DNA from: Phycisphaerae bacterium
Lineage (GTDB): Bacteria > Planctomycetota > Phycisphaerae > SM23-33
Direction of reading: 5' to 3'
Assembly: GCA_011050235.1 (NCBI GenBank)
Contig: DRGC01000042.1
Span: 1-64,000 of the forward strand
DNA: 64,000 nt
Below the pieces are notes generated by a model that worked only from the letters and a program-made list of their open reading frames with translations, was not told where the DNA came from and searched no databases. Of the stretch, positions 1 through 7,316 are shown in pieces. The position numbers and the translations under genes were made by a program. Within the stretch, counting starts at the first letter, position 1. Each line of letters starts with the position of its first letter.

Positions 1-957
1 GGCGATGCGCTCGTCCAGGCTCGTGCCGCCCACGTCATCCGCCCCGGCCAACAGCACCGCCTGCAGCAGCTTGCGGTCCATGTAATTGGCCAGCACGCGA
101 ACGTGAGGAATGTTGTCCAGGAAGATCCTCGCCAGCGCAACGACCCGCGCGATCGTGTGCCCGCCCGGGCCGCGATCGACGGGCAGCTTCGCCCCCGCCG
201 GGTGGAACGGCAGCGGGATAAAGGCCCGAAACCCTCCCGTGCGATCCTGCAGCTCGCGGAGCCGCCCCATGTGATCGACGATATCCTCGGGCGTCTCCAG
301 ATGGCCGAACAGCATCGTGGCGTTGGTGGGCAGACCTATAGCGTGGGCCTGCTCGTGGATGGCCAGCCACCGATCGGCCGAGATCTTCTTGGCGCAAATC
401 CGCTCGCGAACGTCGCCGGCGAATATCTCCGCCCCGCCGCCGGGGATCGCCCCCAGCCCCGCCTGCTTGAGTCGCCCCAACACCTCGCCGACGGTCAGCC
501 CCTCGCGCTCGGCGAGATACGCGACCTCCACCGCCGTGATGCCCTGGACCAGCACGTCCGGCAGACGCTCGCGGGCCGCGGCGATCAACGCTTCATAGTA
601 CGCCAAGTCCAACTGCTCGGTCAGCCCCCCCACGATGTGCAGATCGGTCAATCCCCAGCCGTCGGCGGCCGCGATGCGGTCGCGGGCCTCGGCCAGATCC
701 ATCACGTAGGCGTCGGCGGCGTCGGGCTCGCGCCAGAACGCGCACAGGTCGCAGCGGTTCTCGCAGACGTTGGTCGGGTTGAGGTTCAGGCTGTGGACGA
801 AATAGGTCCGCCGGCCGTGGCGTCGGCGGCGGGCCTCGTCGGCCCGCGCCATCAACTCAGCCGTTCCCCCTTCGCGCAGCAGTGAGACCGCCTCGTCCCG
901 GCCAAGGCGAGTGACCGGCTGCCCGGGCCGGCGGGATGCCGTCTCAGCGCGACTCAT
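1..957 (-). CDS. mqnE: Aminodeoxyfutalosine synthase MqnE, partial (3' end outside window)
   Basis: Radical SAM enzyme of the futalosine menaquinone pathway, adding a carbon fragment from SAM to the enolpyruvyl product of MqnA. 319 codons are visible; the family runs to roughly 370-390, so the C-terminus lies beyond base 1. The radical SAM triad is visible as CENRCDLC at about residues 60-67. The later motif GGFRAFIPLPFHP favours MqnE over the paralogue MqnC, whose corresponding stretch normally has a WPFQ ending. The ATG at 957-955 overlaps the mqnA stop by 4 bases (ATGA), implying translational coupling. It is the last visible gene of the menaquinone operon. Confidence 0.88.
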   Translation of the reverse strand, partial: MSRAETASRRPGQPVTRLGRDEAVSLLREGGTAELMARADEARRRRHGRRTYFVHSLNLNPTNVCENRCDLCAFWREPDAADAYVMDLAEARDRIAAADGWGLTDLHIVGGLTEQLDLAYYEALIAAARERLPDVLVQGITAVEVAYLAEREGLTVGEVLGRLKQAGLGAIPGGGAEIFAGDVRERICAKKISADRWLAIHEQAHAIGLPTNATMLFGHLETPEDIVDHMGRLRELQDRTGGFRAFIPLPFHPAGAKLPVDRGPGGHTIARVVALARIFLDNIPHVRVLANYMDRKLLQAVLLAGADDVGGTSLDERIA

Positions 958-1751
958 TCGACCCGGCCTCCCTGGCCGCCAACGGCCGATGCAGCCGTTC
1001 GCCGCCCGGCCAACAGCTCCCGGAACCGCTGCATGCCGGCCCGTTCGCGCGGGCCGAGGTCATAATGAATCGCCGAGGTCAGATAGTCGCAGCACCGCTG
1101 CACCGACAGCCCCAGCCGCTCGGCATGGATGGCGGCCAACTCATCGATGGCACGCGCGCCGGCATCGCGGGCGTCCCGGGCGATTTCCCTCAGGGCCTGC
1201 GGGTCGGGGTGGTCGGCCCGGTGGGCCCACACCGCAAACACGAACGGCAGCGACGTCATGAGTGTCCACTCACCGGCCAGGTCGTAATCGCCCCCCGGCC
1301 CCGGCGGCCCCTGCAGCGCCCGATCACCGATGACAACTGCGGCGTCCGGCAACTCACTTGGACCAAAATGCTTCATCTCGACCGACAGACCGAAGTGGTC
1401 GGCCAGCAGCACCCGGGCCAGTGCGTTGGAGGTCCGCGATTCGGCGTCCAGGCCGACCGTTCGCACGGTGTCCAGAGGGCGCTGACACTTCAGCAGCACG
1501 CTTTCGACGTCGCCGTCGGCGCAGATGCCTATGCCGTCGATGATCGTCAGCTCCTCATTGGCGAAACAATCGACCACCGGGACCAGCCCGGCATCCGCCC
1601 GCCCGTCGAGCACCTGCTCGGCCAGCTTCGCCGGGGCCGCGTAGACGACGCGGACGTTCGGGTGGCGCTGCGGAAGAAAATGCGCCAGCGGGGCCGCATT
1701 GGCATACGGCACAGCGGCGAAAACGTATTCGTTGGTCTTTCCGGAGGTCAT
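954..1751 (-). CDS. mqnA: Chorismate dehydratase MqnA
   Basis: 265 residues. First futalosine-pathway enzyme, converting chorismate to 3-enolpyruvylbenzoate in the cytoplasm. It has the family fold of a periplasmic-binding-like protein without signal peptide. Recognisable blocks are AAVPYANAAPL near the start, ADAGLVPVVD around 55 and ESRTSNALARVLL around 105. It sits 121 bases after menG with a hairpin between, so it may have its own promoter as well as read-through. Its stop overlaps the mqnE start. Confidence 0.92.
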   Translation of the reverse strand: MTSGKTNEYVFAAVPYANAAPLAHFLPQRHPNVRVVYAAPAKLAEQVLDGRADAGLVPVVDCFANEELTIIDGIGICADGDVESVLLKCQRPLDTVRTVGLDAESRTSNALARVLLADHFGLSVEMKHFGPSELPDAAVVIGDRALQGPPGPGGDYDLAGEWTLMTSLPFVFAVWAHRADHPDPQALREIARDARDAGARAIDELAAIHAERLGLSVQRCCDYLTSAIHYDLGPRERAGMQRFRELLAGRRTAASAVGGQGGRVE

Positions 1752-1820
1752 CAGATCGTTCTTTCAACAGGCCCGTCCGCCCCGCCCAGGCCAGCGACGC
1801 ATTTTAGCACAACTGGCTAG

Positions 1821-1870
1821 AAAAAGGGCGCCGGCTCGAAGGCCCAACAGGCCGTTGGCGCCTGTCCTTT
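1821..1870 (-). terminator. Putative Rho-independent terminator after menG
   Basis: Read on the minus strand, GGCGCC (1862-1857) pairs with GGCGCC (1832-1827), an inner GGCC/GGCC pair lies inside, and the right arm is followed by CTTTTT (1826-1821). It lies just after the menG stop and before mqnA. The long loop makes it imperfect and it may only attenuate transcription into mqnA. Confidence 0.45.
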
Positions 1871-1872
1871 TC

Positions 1873-2598
1873 TCACGGGGATCGGCCAACGAAAATCGTC
1901 ACAACGCCGCCCTGGAGGGCTATTTGTCGCGTCTCGATGAACCCGGCGTCGTCCATCATGCGGCCGATCTCGGCGGGCTCGGTGAAATCGGAGATGGAAT
2001 CGGCCAGGTACCGGTAGGCCGTCCCGCCGCCGGCGATCAGTCGCCCGGCCAGCGGGACAAAGCATCGTAGGAACAGCCCGTGTCCGAACCGCACAAACCG
2101 GCTGCCTGGAACGGTCAGTTCGAGAATCACCGCCATCCCGCCAGGGACGAGCACGCGCCGCATCTGCTCGAAGGCGCGGGCCCGGTGGGTGATGTTCCGC
2201 ACGCAAAACGCACTGATCACGCCGTCGAAGGTCCCATCGGCCAGCGCCAACTCCGTCGCGTCGCCGGCCTGGAATGTCACGCCCTCACCTGCCTCGGCCC
2301 GCTCGGCTTTACGCTCGGCGATGGCCAACATCTCGGCCGCCGGGTCGATGCCGATGACATGTGAGCCGGGCCCCTGGCGAAGCACTTCCATGGCCACATC
2401 GCCTGTGCCGCAGCCGATGTCCAGATAGCGCCCGCCCTCGCGCGGGGCCAGCATCGCCACCGCCTTCTTCCGCCATCGCCGATCCAGCCCCAGAGACAGC
2501 AGATGGTTCATCAGGTCGTACCGCCGGGCGATGCGGTCGAACATGCGGCGGTTGTCGTTGGCCGACAGAAGCGAATCGCGCTGGGCGGGCCCGGTCAT
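1873..2598 (-). CDS. menG: Demethylmenaquinone C-methyltransferase (MenG/UbiE)
   Basis: 241 residues. SAM-dependent methyltransferase for the last ring methylation of menaquinone. The glycine-rich SAM site LDIGCGTGD is at about 54, with the UbiE signatures RYDLMNHLLSLG near 22 and CVRNI about 120. I start it at the ATG at 2598, which overlaps the mqnL stop by ATGA; an upstream in-frame ATG at 2811 would add a run with no family similarity inside mqnL. Sits after the decarboxylase in reaction order. Confidence 0.92.
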   Translation of the reverse strand: MTGPAQRDSLLSANDNRRMFDRIARRYDLMNHLLSLGLDRRWRKKAVAMLAPREGGRYLDIGCGTGDVAMEVLRQGPGSHVIGIDPAAEMLAIAERKAERAEAGEGVTFQAGDATELALADGTFDGVISAFCVRNITHRARAFEQMRRVLVPGGMAVILELTVPGSRFVRFGHGLFLRCFVPLAGRLIAGGGTAYRYLADSISDFTEPAEIGRMMDDAGFIETRQIALQGGVVTIFVGRSP

Positions 2599-4397
2599 GT
2601 CCGCGTCCCCGACAGATCGATACCGTATCGGCCCCAGTTGCTCTCGACGCGCCGGGCGCGGTCCTCGTCGAAGGCCACCGGCTTGCGATAGCCCTCCTTC
2701 CACGTCGCGTCGATGGCGATGGGAAAGTGCAGGATGATCCGGTTGCCCGCGACCTCCCGCCGGGCCGGGTGAAGGTCCGTCAGCGGATCGAACCGCGTGA
2801 ACCACCCCCACAGCATCATCTGTGGGTCGTCCATCGGCACGTCCGGCGAGACCAGCACGTGAAACAGATACGCCCCCGTCACCGGATGGGCCGCCAGCGC
2901 CTCGCGGACGGCCTGCCGGTCGCCGTGTTCGCGGACCTGCGCCACCAGCACCGCCTCGCCCAGCCGCGCCAGCTGGAGGATGTCGCCATGGACCTCCGGC
3001 CCCCGCGGCGGGTCGGCGGGCGGACGGCCCCGCAGCGGCGGCCGCAGCGGCGGGCCATGCCCCTTACCGGCCAGCAGGATCAGTCGGCTGCCGGTGTTCA
3101 TCGCCGGGCCGGTGAAGTCCAGCGTGTCCTGGGCCGTCGGCGCCAGCAGGTGCAGCCCCTCAGCCGAATCGAGGTATCGCCACATCGCCCCACTGACGGC
3201 GGCGAAGTCGCGCACGTTGACGTCGGGGTCCACGACGATCAGCACCTTCGTCAGCGACAACTGCCCCTCGCCCAGCACACCCATCGCGTGCTTGAACGCT
3301 TCGTGGGCGTATCGCTGGCCGGCGGCCACGACGGCCAGCGGATGAAAACCCGTCTCGGGATACGCCCACAGATCGCTGATGGCCGGGCGGGTGAGCTTCA
3401 GCAGCGGCAGTGTCATCTCCTGAATCGCCTCGCCGATGTAATAGTCTTCCTGCGGCGGCTTGCCGACGACGGTGGCCGGGAAGATCGCATCTTTGCGGGC
3501 CAGCATTCGGTCCACGCGAAAGACCGGGAACTCGGCGCTGTGGGAGTAATGGCCGAGGTGGTCGCCGAAAGGTCCTTCCTGCCGCACGTCGCCTGCGGTG
3601 ACGGTCCCTTCCAGGACGAACTCCGCCGCCGCCGGGATTCGGTGCCCGGTCGTGGGACGATCGATCACATCCAGAGGCCGACCCATCATCAGCGCCGCCA
3701 GGAGGCGTTCGTCGATCCCTTCCGGCAGCGGGACGATGGCGGCCAGCGTCAGCGCGGGCGGCCCGCCGAGAAACACACTGACCGGCAACGGCCGGCCCAG
3801 TTCGCACGCCTTGGCGAAGTGGAACCCGCCGCCCTTTTCGATCTGCCAGTGCATGCCGGTCGACGCCGCATCGAACCGTTGCAGGCGATAGATGCCCATG
3901 TTGCCCGCCCCGCTCACCGGGTCGACCGTGTGCACCAGCGGCAGCGTAAAGAACGGCCCACCGTCCAGCGGCCAGCACGTCAGGCACGGCAGGCGGTCCA
4001 ACTGCGGCGGCGAGACACACTCGTCCATGACCGGCCCGCGGCGCACGCGTTTCATCCGGGCCCGCAGCAGCCGGCGAATGGGTTTTCGCGCCGACCATAG
4101 CGCGCGGGGCGAAGGCGGCATGACCCGCTCGGCGGTGGCGGCGATCAGCTCGCCGATCTCGCCCGGCGGTTGGCCGAACGCCATCTCCACGCGGCGGCGC
4201 GTGCCGAAGAGGTTCGTCACCAGCCGATACGGCGATCCTTTGACCCGCTCAAATAGCAGCGCCGGGCCGCCCGCAGCCAGCACGCGGTGCTGGATGATCG
4301 TCACGTCCTGGTTCGGGTCCACCTCCTCGGCGATGCGCACCAACTCGCCGGCGGCTTCGAGATGGTCCAGGAAACTCCGCAGGTCGGTGAAGCTCAC
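2595..4397 (-). CDS. mqnL: UbiD-family decarboxylase (MqnL role)
   Basis: 600 residues. UbiD-type prenylated-FMN decarboxylase, expected to remove the carboxyl group from the prenylated 1,4-dihydroxy-6-naphthoate intermediate. Family features seen are the N-terminal FTDLRSFLDHLEAAGELVRI, the FGTRRRVEMAFG stretch, GNMGIYRLQRFDAASTGMHW and EGPFGDHLGHYS (the cofactor/catalytic region). It is a little longer than typical UbiD, with a Pro/Arg-rich insert around residue 445. It partners the UbiX-like gene immediately upstream, overlapping it by 4 bases. Confidence 0.88.
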   Translation of the reverse strand: MSFTDLRSFLDHLEAAGELVRIAEEVDPNQDVTIIQHRVLAAGGPALLFERVKGSPYRLVTNLFGTRRRVEMAFGQPPGEIGELIAATAERVMPPSPRALWSARKPIRRLLRARMKRVRRGPVMDECVSPPQLDRLPCLTCWPLDGGPFFTLPLVHTVDPVSGAGNMGIYRLQRFDAASTGMHWQIEKGGGFHFAKACELGRPLPVSVFLGGPPALTLAAIVPLPEGIDERLLAALMMGRPLDVIDRPTTGHRIPAAAEFVLEGTVTAGDVRQEGPFGDHLGHYSHSAEFPVFRVDRMLARKDAIFPATVVGKPPQEDYYIGEAIQEMTLPLLKLTRPAISDLWAYPETGFHPLAVVAAGQRYAHEAFKHAMGVLGEGQLSLTKVLIVVDPDVNVRDFAAVSGAMWRYLDSAEGLHLLAPTAQDTLDFTGPAMNTGSRLILLAGKGHGPPLRPPLRGRPPADPPRGPEVHGDILQLARLGEAVLVAQVREHGDRQAVREALAAHPVTGAYLFHVLVSPDVPMDDPQMMLWGWFTRFDPLTDLHPARREVAGNRIILHFPIAIDATWKEGYRKPVAFDEDRARRVESNWGRYGIDLSGTRT

Positions 4398-4954
4398 CGG
4401 AGCGTCTCCCAGGTAGCCTCGGCGGGGTGTCCCAGCACGGCCAGCACACGGTCAACGAACGCCCCCAGCAGATCGGTCATGGTCACCTCGGCCGGCGAGC
4501 GGTCGGCGGCCATGAAATACGGCGGCGAGAGCGGCATGATCACGCCCCCGGCGGCGGCGACCTGGCGAGCGTTATCCAGGTCGATCAACGTCCACGGCGA
4601 TTCGCGCACGCACACGATGAGCTTGCGGCGTTCCTTGAGATGGCAGTGGGCGGCGCGGGTGATGAGCGATTCGCCCAGGCCGGCGGCGAGTTTCGCCAAC
4701 GTGTTGGCCGAGCACGGCAGGATGACCATCCCCGCCGTCGGTACCGAGCCGGAGGAGATCGGCGCAAACAGGTCCCCATCGTCGACGACCTGGTCGGCCC
4801 GCTCGGCGAGAGTTTCGAAGGGCTCGCCCTCGCGCGCGCAGACGTCCTTGCCCCATCGGCTGGCGATCAGCGTGACCGGCCAGGGGGATTTTTCGATCAG
4901 CAGCGCCGCGGCGTGCGCGCCGCTCGCGCCGGTGACGGCGAGTACAAGGTTCAT
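4394..4954 (-). CDS. mqnM: UbiX-family flavin prenyltransferase (MqnM role)
   Basis: 186 residues. Makes the prenylated FMN cofactor used by the neighbouring UbiD-type decarboxylase. It begins MNLVLAVTGASGAHAAALL, the Rossmann-like FMN-binding start of UbiX, followed by SVPTAGMVILPCSANTLAKL and a C-terminal PLSPPYF. Start chosen at the ATG at 4954, which overlaps the upstream stop by ATGA; an upstream start at 5128 would add a non-homologous extension. Confidence 0.9.
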   Translation of the reverse strand: MNLVLAVTGASGAHAAALLIEKSPWPVTLIASRWGKDVCAREGEPFETLAERADQVVDDGDLFAPISSGSVPTAGMVILPCSANTLAKLAAGLGESLITRAAHCHLKERRKLIVCVRESPWTLIDLDNARQVAAAGGVIMPLSPPYFMAADRSPAEVTMTDLLGAFVDRVLAVLGHPAEATWETLR

Positions 4955-6417
4955 CGGACCTCTCCCAGCAAAGGCGCCGCCGCCCCGGCCATGCCGGCAA
5001 CGACGGAGACCGGAAAAAATCGAACGCGGATCGGGATGCTGGGCCAGTAGCCCATCACGAAGCCGCCCACAGCCACCGCCACGGCCGCTCCGGACAGCCA
5101 GCCGCCACCGACCAACTGCCACAGCCACACCAGCGACGCGATCGCCACTGCGTGGACAACGGCGGCGACGGCTTGGGCGGCCTTGGGGCCCAGGGCAACA
5201 GGCAGACTGTGCACGCCCGTCTTGCGGTCGGAGTCGACATCCAGCAACGCATAGATGATATCAAACCCGCTGATCCAACAGAACGCAAAGAGTGCCAGCA
5301 GGCCCGCCTCGCCGCTGATGGCCACACTGCCCGAAGCCGCCACGAACGCCCCCAGCGGGGCCAGCGCCAAACACAGGCCGATGCCGAAATGACACAGGCT
5401 CGTGAACCGCTTCAGCAGCGAGTAGACAATCAGCGGCACGGCCGGGATGGGCGAGAGCTTCAGACACACCGGCCCCAGGGCCGCGCACGCCGCCAGGTAC
5501 AGCGCCAGCCCGCCGGCCGCCACCGCGACGGCCGCCGCCGGCGACATCTGGCCGCTCGGCAGTTCGCGATTGGCTGTGCGGGGGTTGAGGGCGTCCAGGC
5601 GGCGGTCGAAAATCCGGTTCATGGCCATCCCGAGCGTCCGGGCCCCCACCGCTGCGACGGCGATCAGGCCCAGCACCGTCAGCGACGGCCAGCCCCGCCC
5701 GCCCAGATAGGCCCCCGCAAACAGGAGCGGCAGGGAGAAGACAATGTGTTCGATCTTGGTGAAGCGGGCGATGCGAGACAGAGCGGTCGATTGTGGCCCC
5801 GGCTGCCTCAGGCCCGCCGCGATAGCGGCGGCCAAAGCGGCCGAGACGGAGTCGATGTTCGTCTGGATGTCGGCCTTGCCGTTGCCGTCGGCCAGGTCGC
5901 TGACGCCCTTGAGCATGCCGATGCGAACGCCCCGTCGCCGACAGACTTCCGCGACGGCCGATCCTTCCATGTCCACCACATCGGCCCGCCCCGCGAGCTT
6001 GGCCCGGCGCTGATCTTCAAAGACGGGCTCGGCCACGCTGGCCAGTACCGCAGTGGGCAGGTCGGCCCACTCGGGGCCGGTGCACGGGTGGGCTTCGGTC
6101 GGCTCATCGGCCAATATCCCATCTCCGTCGACCACGGCGGCGACTCGTACCAGTTCGCCCGGCCGGCGCCGCTCGGATAGCGCCCCACAGATGCCCACGC
6201 TCAGCACGTCGGTGACGGCGCAATGGTCGATGACATATTCGGTCGCCTCAGCGGCGCGGGCCTTGCCCATTCCGCTGACGACGATCAGCCCTACCGGGCG
6301 CGGGCCGGCGGCGGCGAAACGGAAAAGTTCGACCGGGGCGTCGGCGACGCGGCTGGCGCCCAGCGCGTCGATGAGCGGCTGGGCCTCCCGTTGCGTCGCC
6401 AGGACCAGTGCGATCAC
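4951..6417 (-). CDS. Fused futalosine hydrolase (MqnB) and UbiA-type prenyltransferase (MqnP)
   Basis: 488 residues in one open frame. Residues about 1-210 are a nucleoside-phosphorylase-like domain: MIALVLATQREAQPL, GICGALSE, and VVDMEGSAVAEVC near 147, as in futalosine hydrolase. Residues about 220-488 are a polytopic UbiA prenyltransferase with both Asp-rich motifs, NRIFDRRLDALNPRT and DIIYALLDVDSDRKTG. The two activities are separate steps of the same pathway and are normally separate genes. There is no internal stop and both halves keep their active-site motifs, so this looks like a true fusion and not a pseudogene. Overlaps mqnD and mqnM by 4 bases each. Confidence 0.87.
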   Translation of the reverse strand: MIALVLATQREAQPLIDALGASRVADAPVELFRFAAAGPRPVGLIVVSGMGKARAAEATEYVIDHCAVTDVLSVGICGALSERRRPGELVRVAAVVDGDGILADEPTEAHPCTGPEWADLPTAVLASVAEPVFEDQRRAKLAGRADVVDMEGSAVAEVCRRRGVRIGMLKGVSDLADGNGKADIQTNIDSVSAALAAAIAAGLRQPGPQSTALSRIARFTKIEHIVFSLPLLFAGAYLGGRGWPSLTVLGLIAVAAVGARTLGMAMNRIFDRRLDALNPRTANRELPSGQMSPAAAVAVAAGGLALYLAACAALGPVCLKLSPIPAVPLIVYSLLKRFTSLCHFGIGLCLALAPLGAFVAASGSVAISGEAGLLALFAFCWISGFDIIYALLDVDSDRKTGVHSLPVALGPKAAQAVAAVVHAVAIASLVWLWQLVGGGWLSGAAVAVAVGGFVMGYWPSIPIRVRFFPVSVVAGMAGAAAPLLGEVR

Positions 6418-7241
6418 GACAGCACCCCGGCCTGCATGGCGAGTGAGCGGAGTTTCTCAACGGCAGCGCCGCCCTCGTCGCCGAGGGCGAGGCTGTAATC
6501 GTTAACGAACATCTCGACATGTTGGGTCAGCACAGCCTCGTCCATTTCCTGAGCGTAGGTCTTGGCGTACTCGCGGGCCGGGCCGGGATCGGCGAGCGCG
6601 TTTTCGATGGAGGTCCGCAGCAGCGCCTCGAACTGGCTGATGGTCTCGGCCCCCAGATCGCGCCGGGCGGCAAAGCACCCCAGCGGAATCGGCAGGTCGG
6701 TTTGCTCCTGCCACCACTGGCCAAGGTCGGCCACCAACTTCAGACCCGCTTTGGCGTAGGTAAACCGTCCTTCATGGATGATCACGCCGGCATCGGCCTG
6801 GCCGGAGGCAACCAGGTCCATCACGCGATCGTAACGGACGAAGATCTTCTCGCCGACGGTCGGCTGGAACAACTGAAGCAGCAGATGAGCGGTGGTCAGC
6901 TCGCCGGGGATCGCAATGCGGCAGCCGGCCAGATCGGCCGGGGCGATGGCCTTGCCGGCGACGATGACCGGCCCGCAGCCCTTGCCCATCGCGGCGCCGA
7001 CGCCCAGCATCCGGTAGGCGTCCTCGACCAGAAGCCAGGCGTGTAGCGACAGCTTGGTTACGTCGAAGGTCGCCTCCATCGCCATGCGATTGAGGGTTTC
7101 GACATCGTGGAGATGGACCTGAATGTCCCGGCCCGGCAGGCGCAGTTTTCCGGTGGCCACATCATGAAACATGAAGGTGTCGTTCGGGCACGGCGAATAG
7201 GCGACACTCAGCGGTGACGTATTGTTCTGCGGGGCGGGCAT
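6414..7241 (-). CDS. mqnD: 1,4-dihydroxy-6-naphthoate synthase MqnD
   Basis: 275 residues. Converts cyclic dehypoxanthine futalosine to 1,4-dihydroxy-6-naphthoate. Signatures are AYSPCPNDTFMFHD at about 15 and GVIIHEGRFTYAKAGL around 155. No signal peptide, as expected for the cytoplasmic enzyme despite its binding-protein fold. First gene of the menaquinone block; only about 75 bases separate it from the haem gene upstream, so the haem and quinone operons may share a transcript. MqnC is not seen in the window. Confidence 0.92.
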   Translation of the reverse strand: MPAPQNNTSPLSVAYSPCPNDTFMFHDVATGKLRLPGRDIQVHLHDVETLNRMAMEATFDVTKLSLHAWLLVEDAYRMLGVGAAMGKGCGPVIVAGKAIAPADLAGCRIAIPGELTTAHLLLQLFQPTVGEKIFVRYDRVMDLVASGQADAGVIIHEGRFTYAKAGLKLVADLGQWWQEQTDLPIPLGCFAARRDLGAETISQFEALLRTSIENALADPGPAREYAKTYAQEMDEAVLTQHVEMFVNDYSLALGDEGGAAVEKLRSLAMQAGVLS

Positions 7242-7316
7242 AGGGTGGCAGCTTACTCCTGCAGCCGATTCATGACAAGAATCGCCGGGCCGGCGGCGCC
7301 TTCTTGGGGGGCGGGG

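Noticed and set aside
2361-4100. Long plus-strand open frame antisense to the UbiD-type gene
   Set aside because: Its product is Arg/Pro/Gln-rich and repetitive, typical of GC-rich antisense shadows, while the minus strand has clear family motifs.
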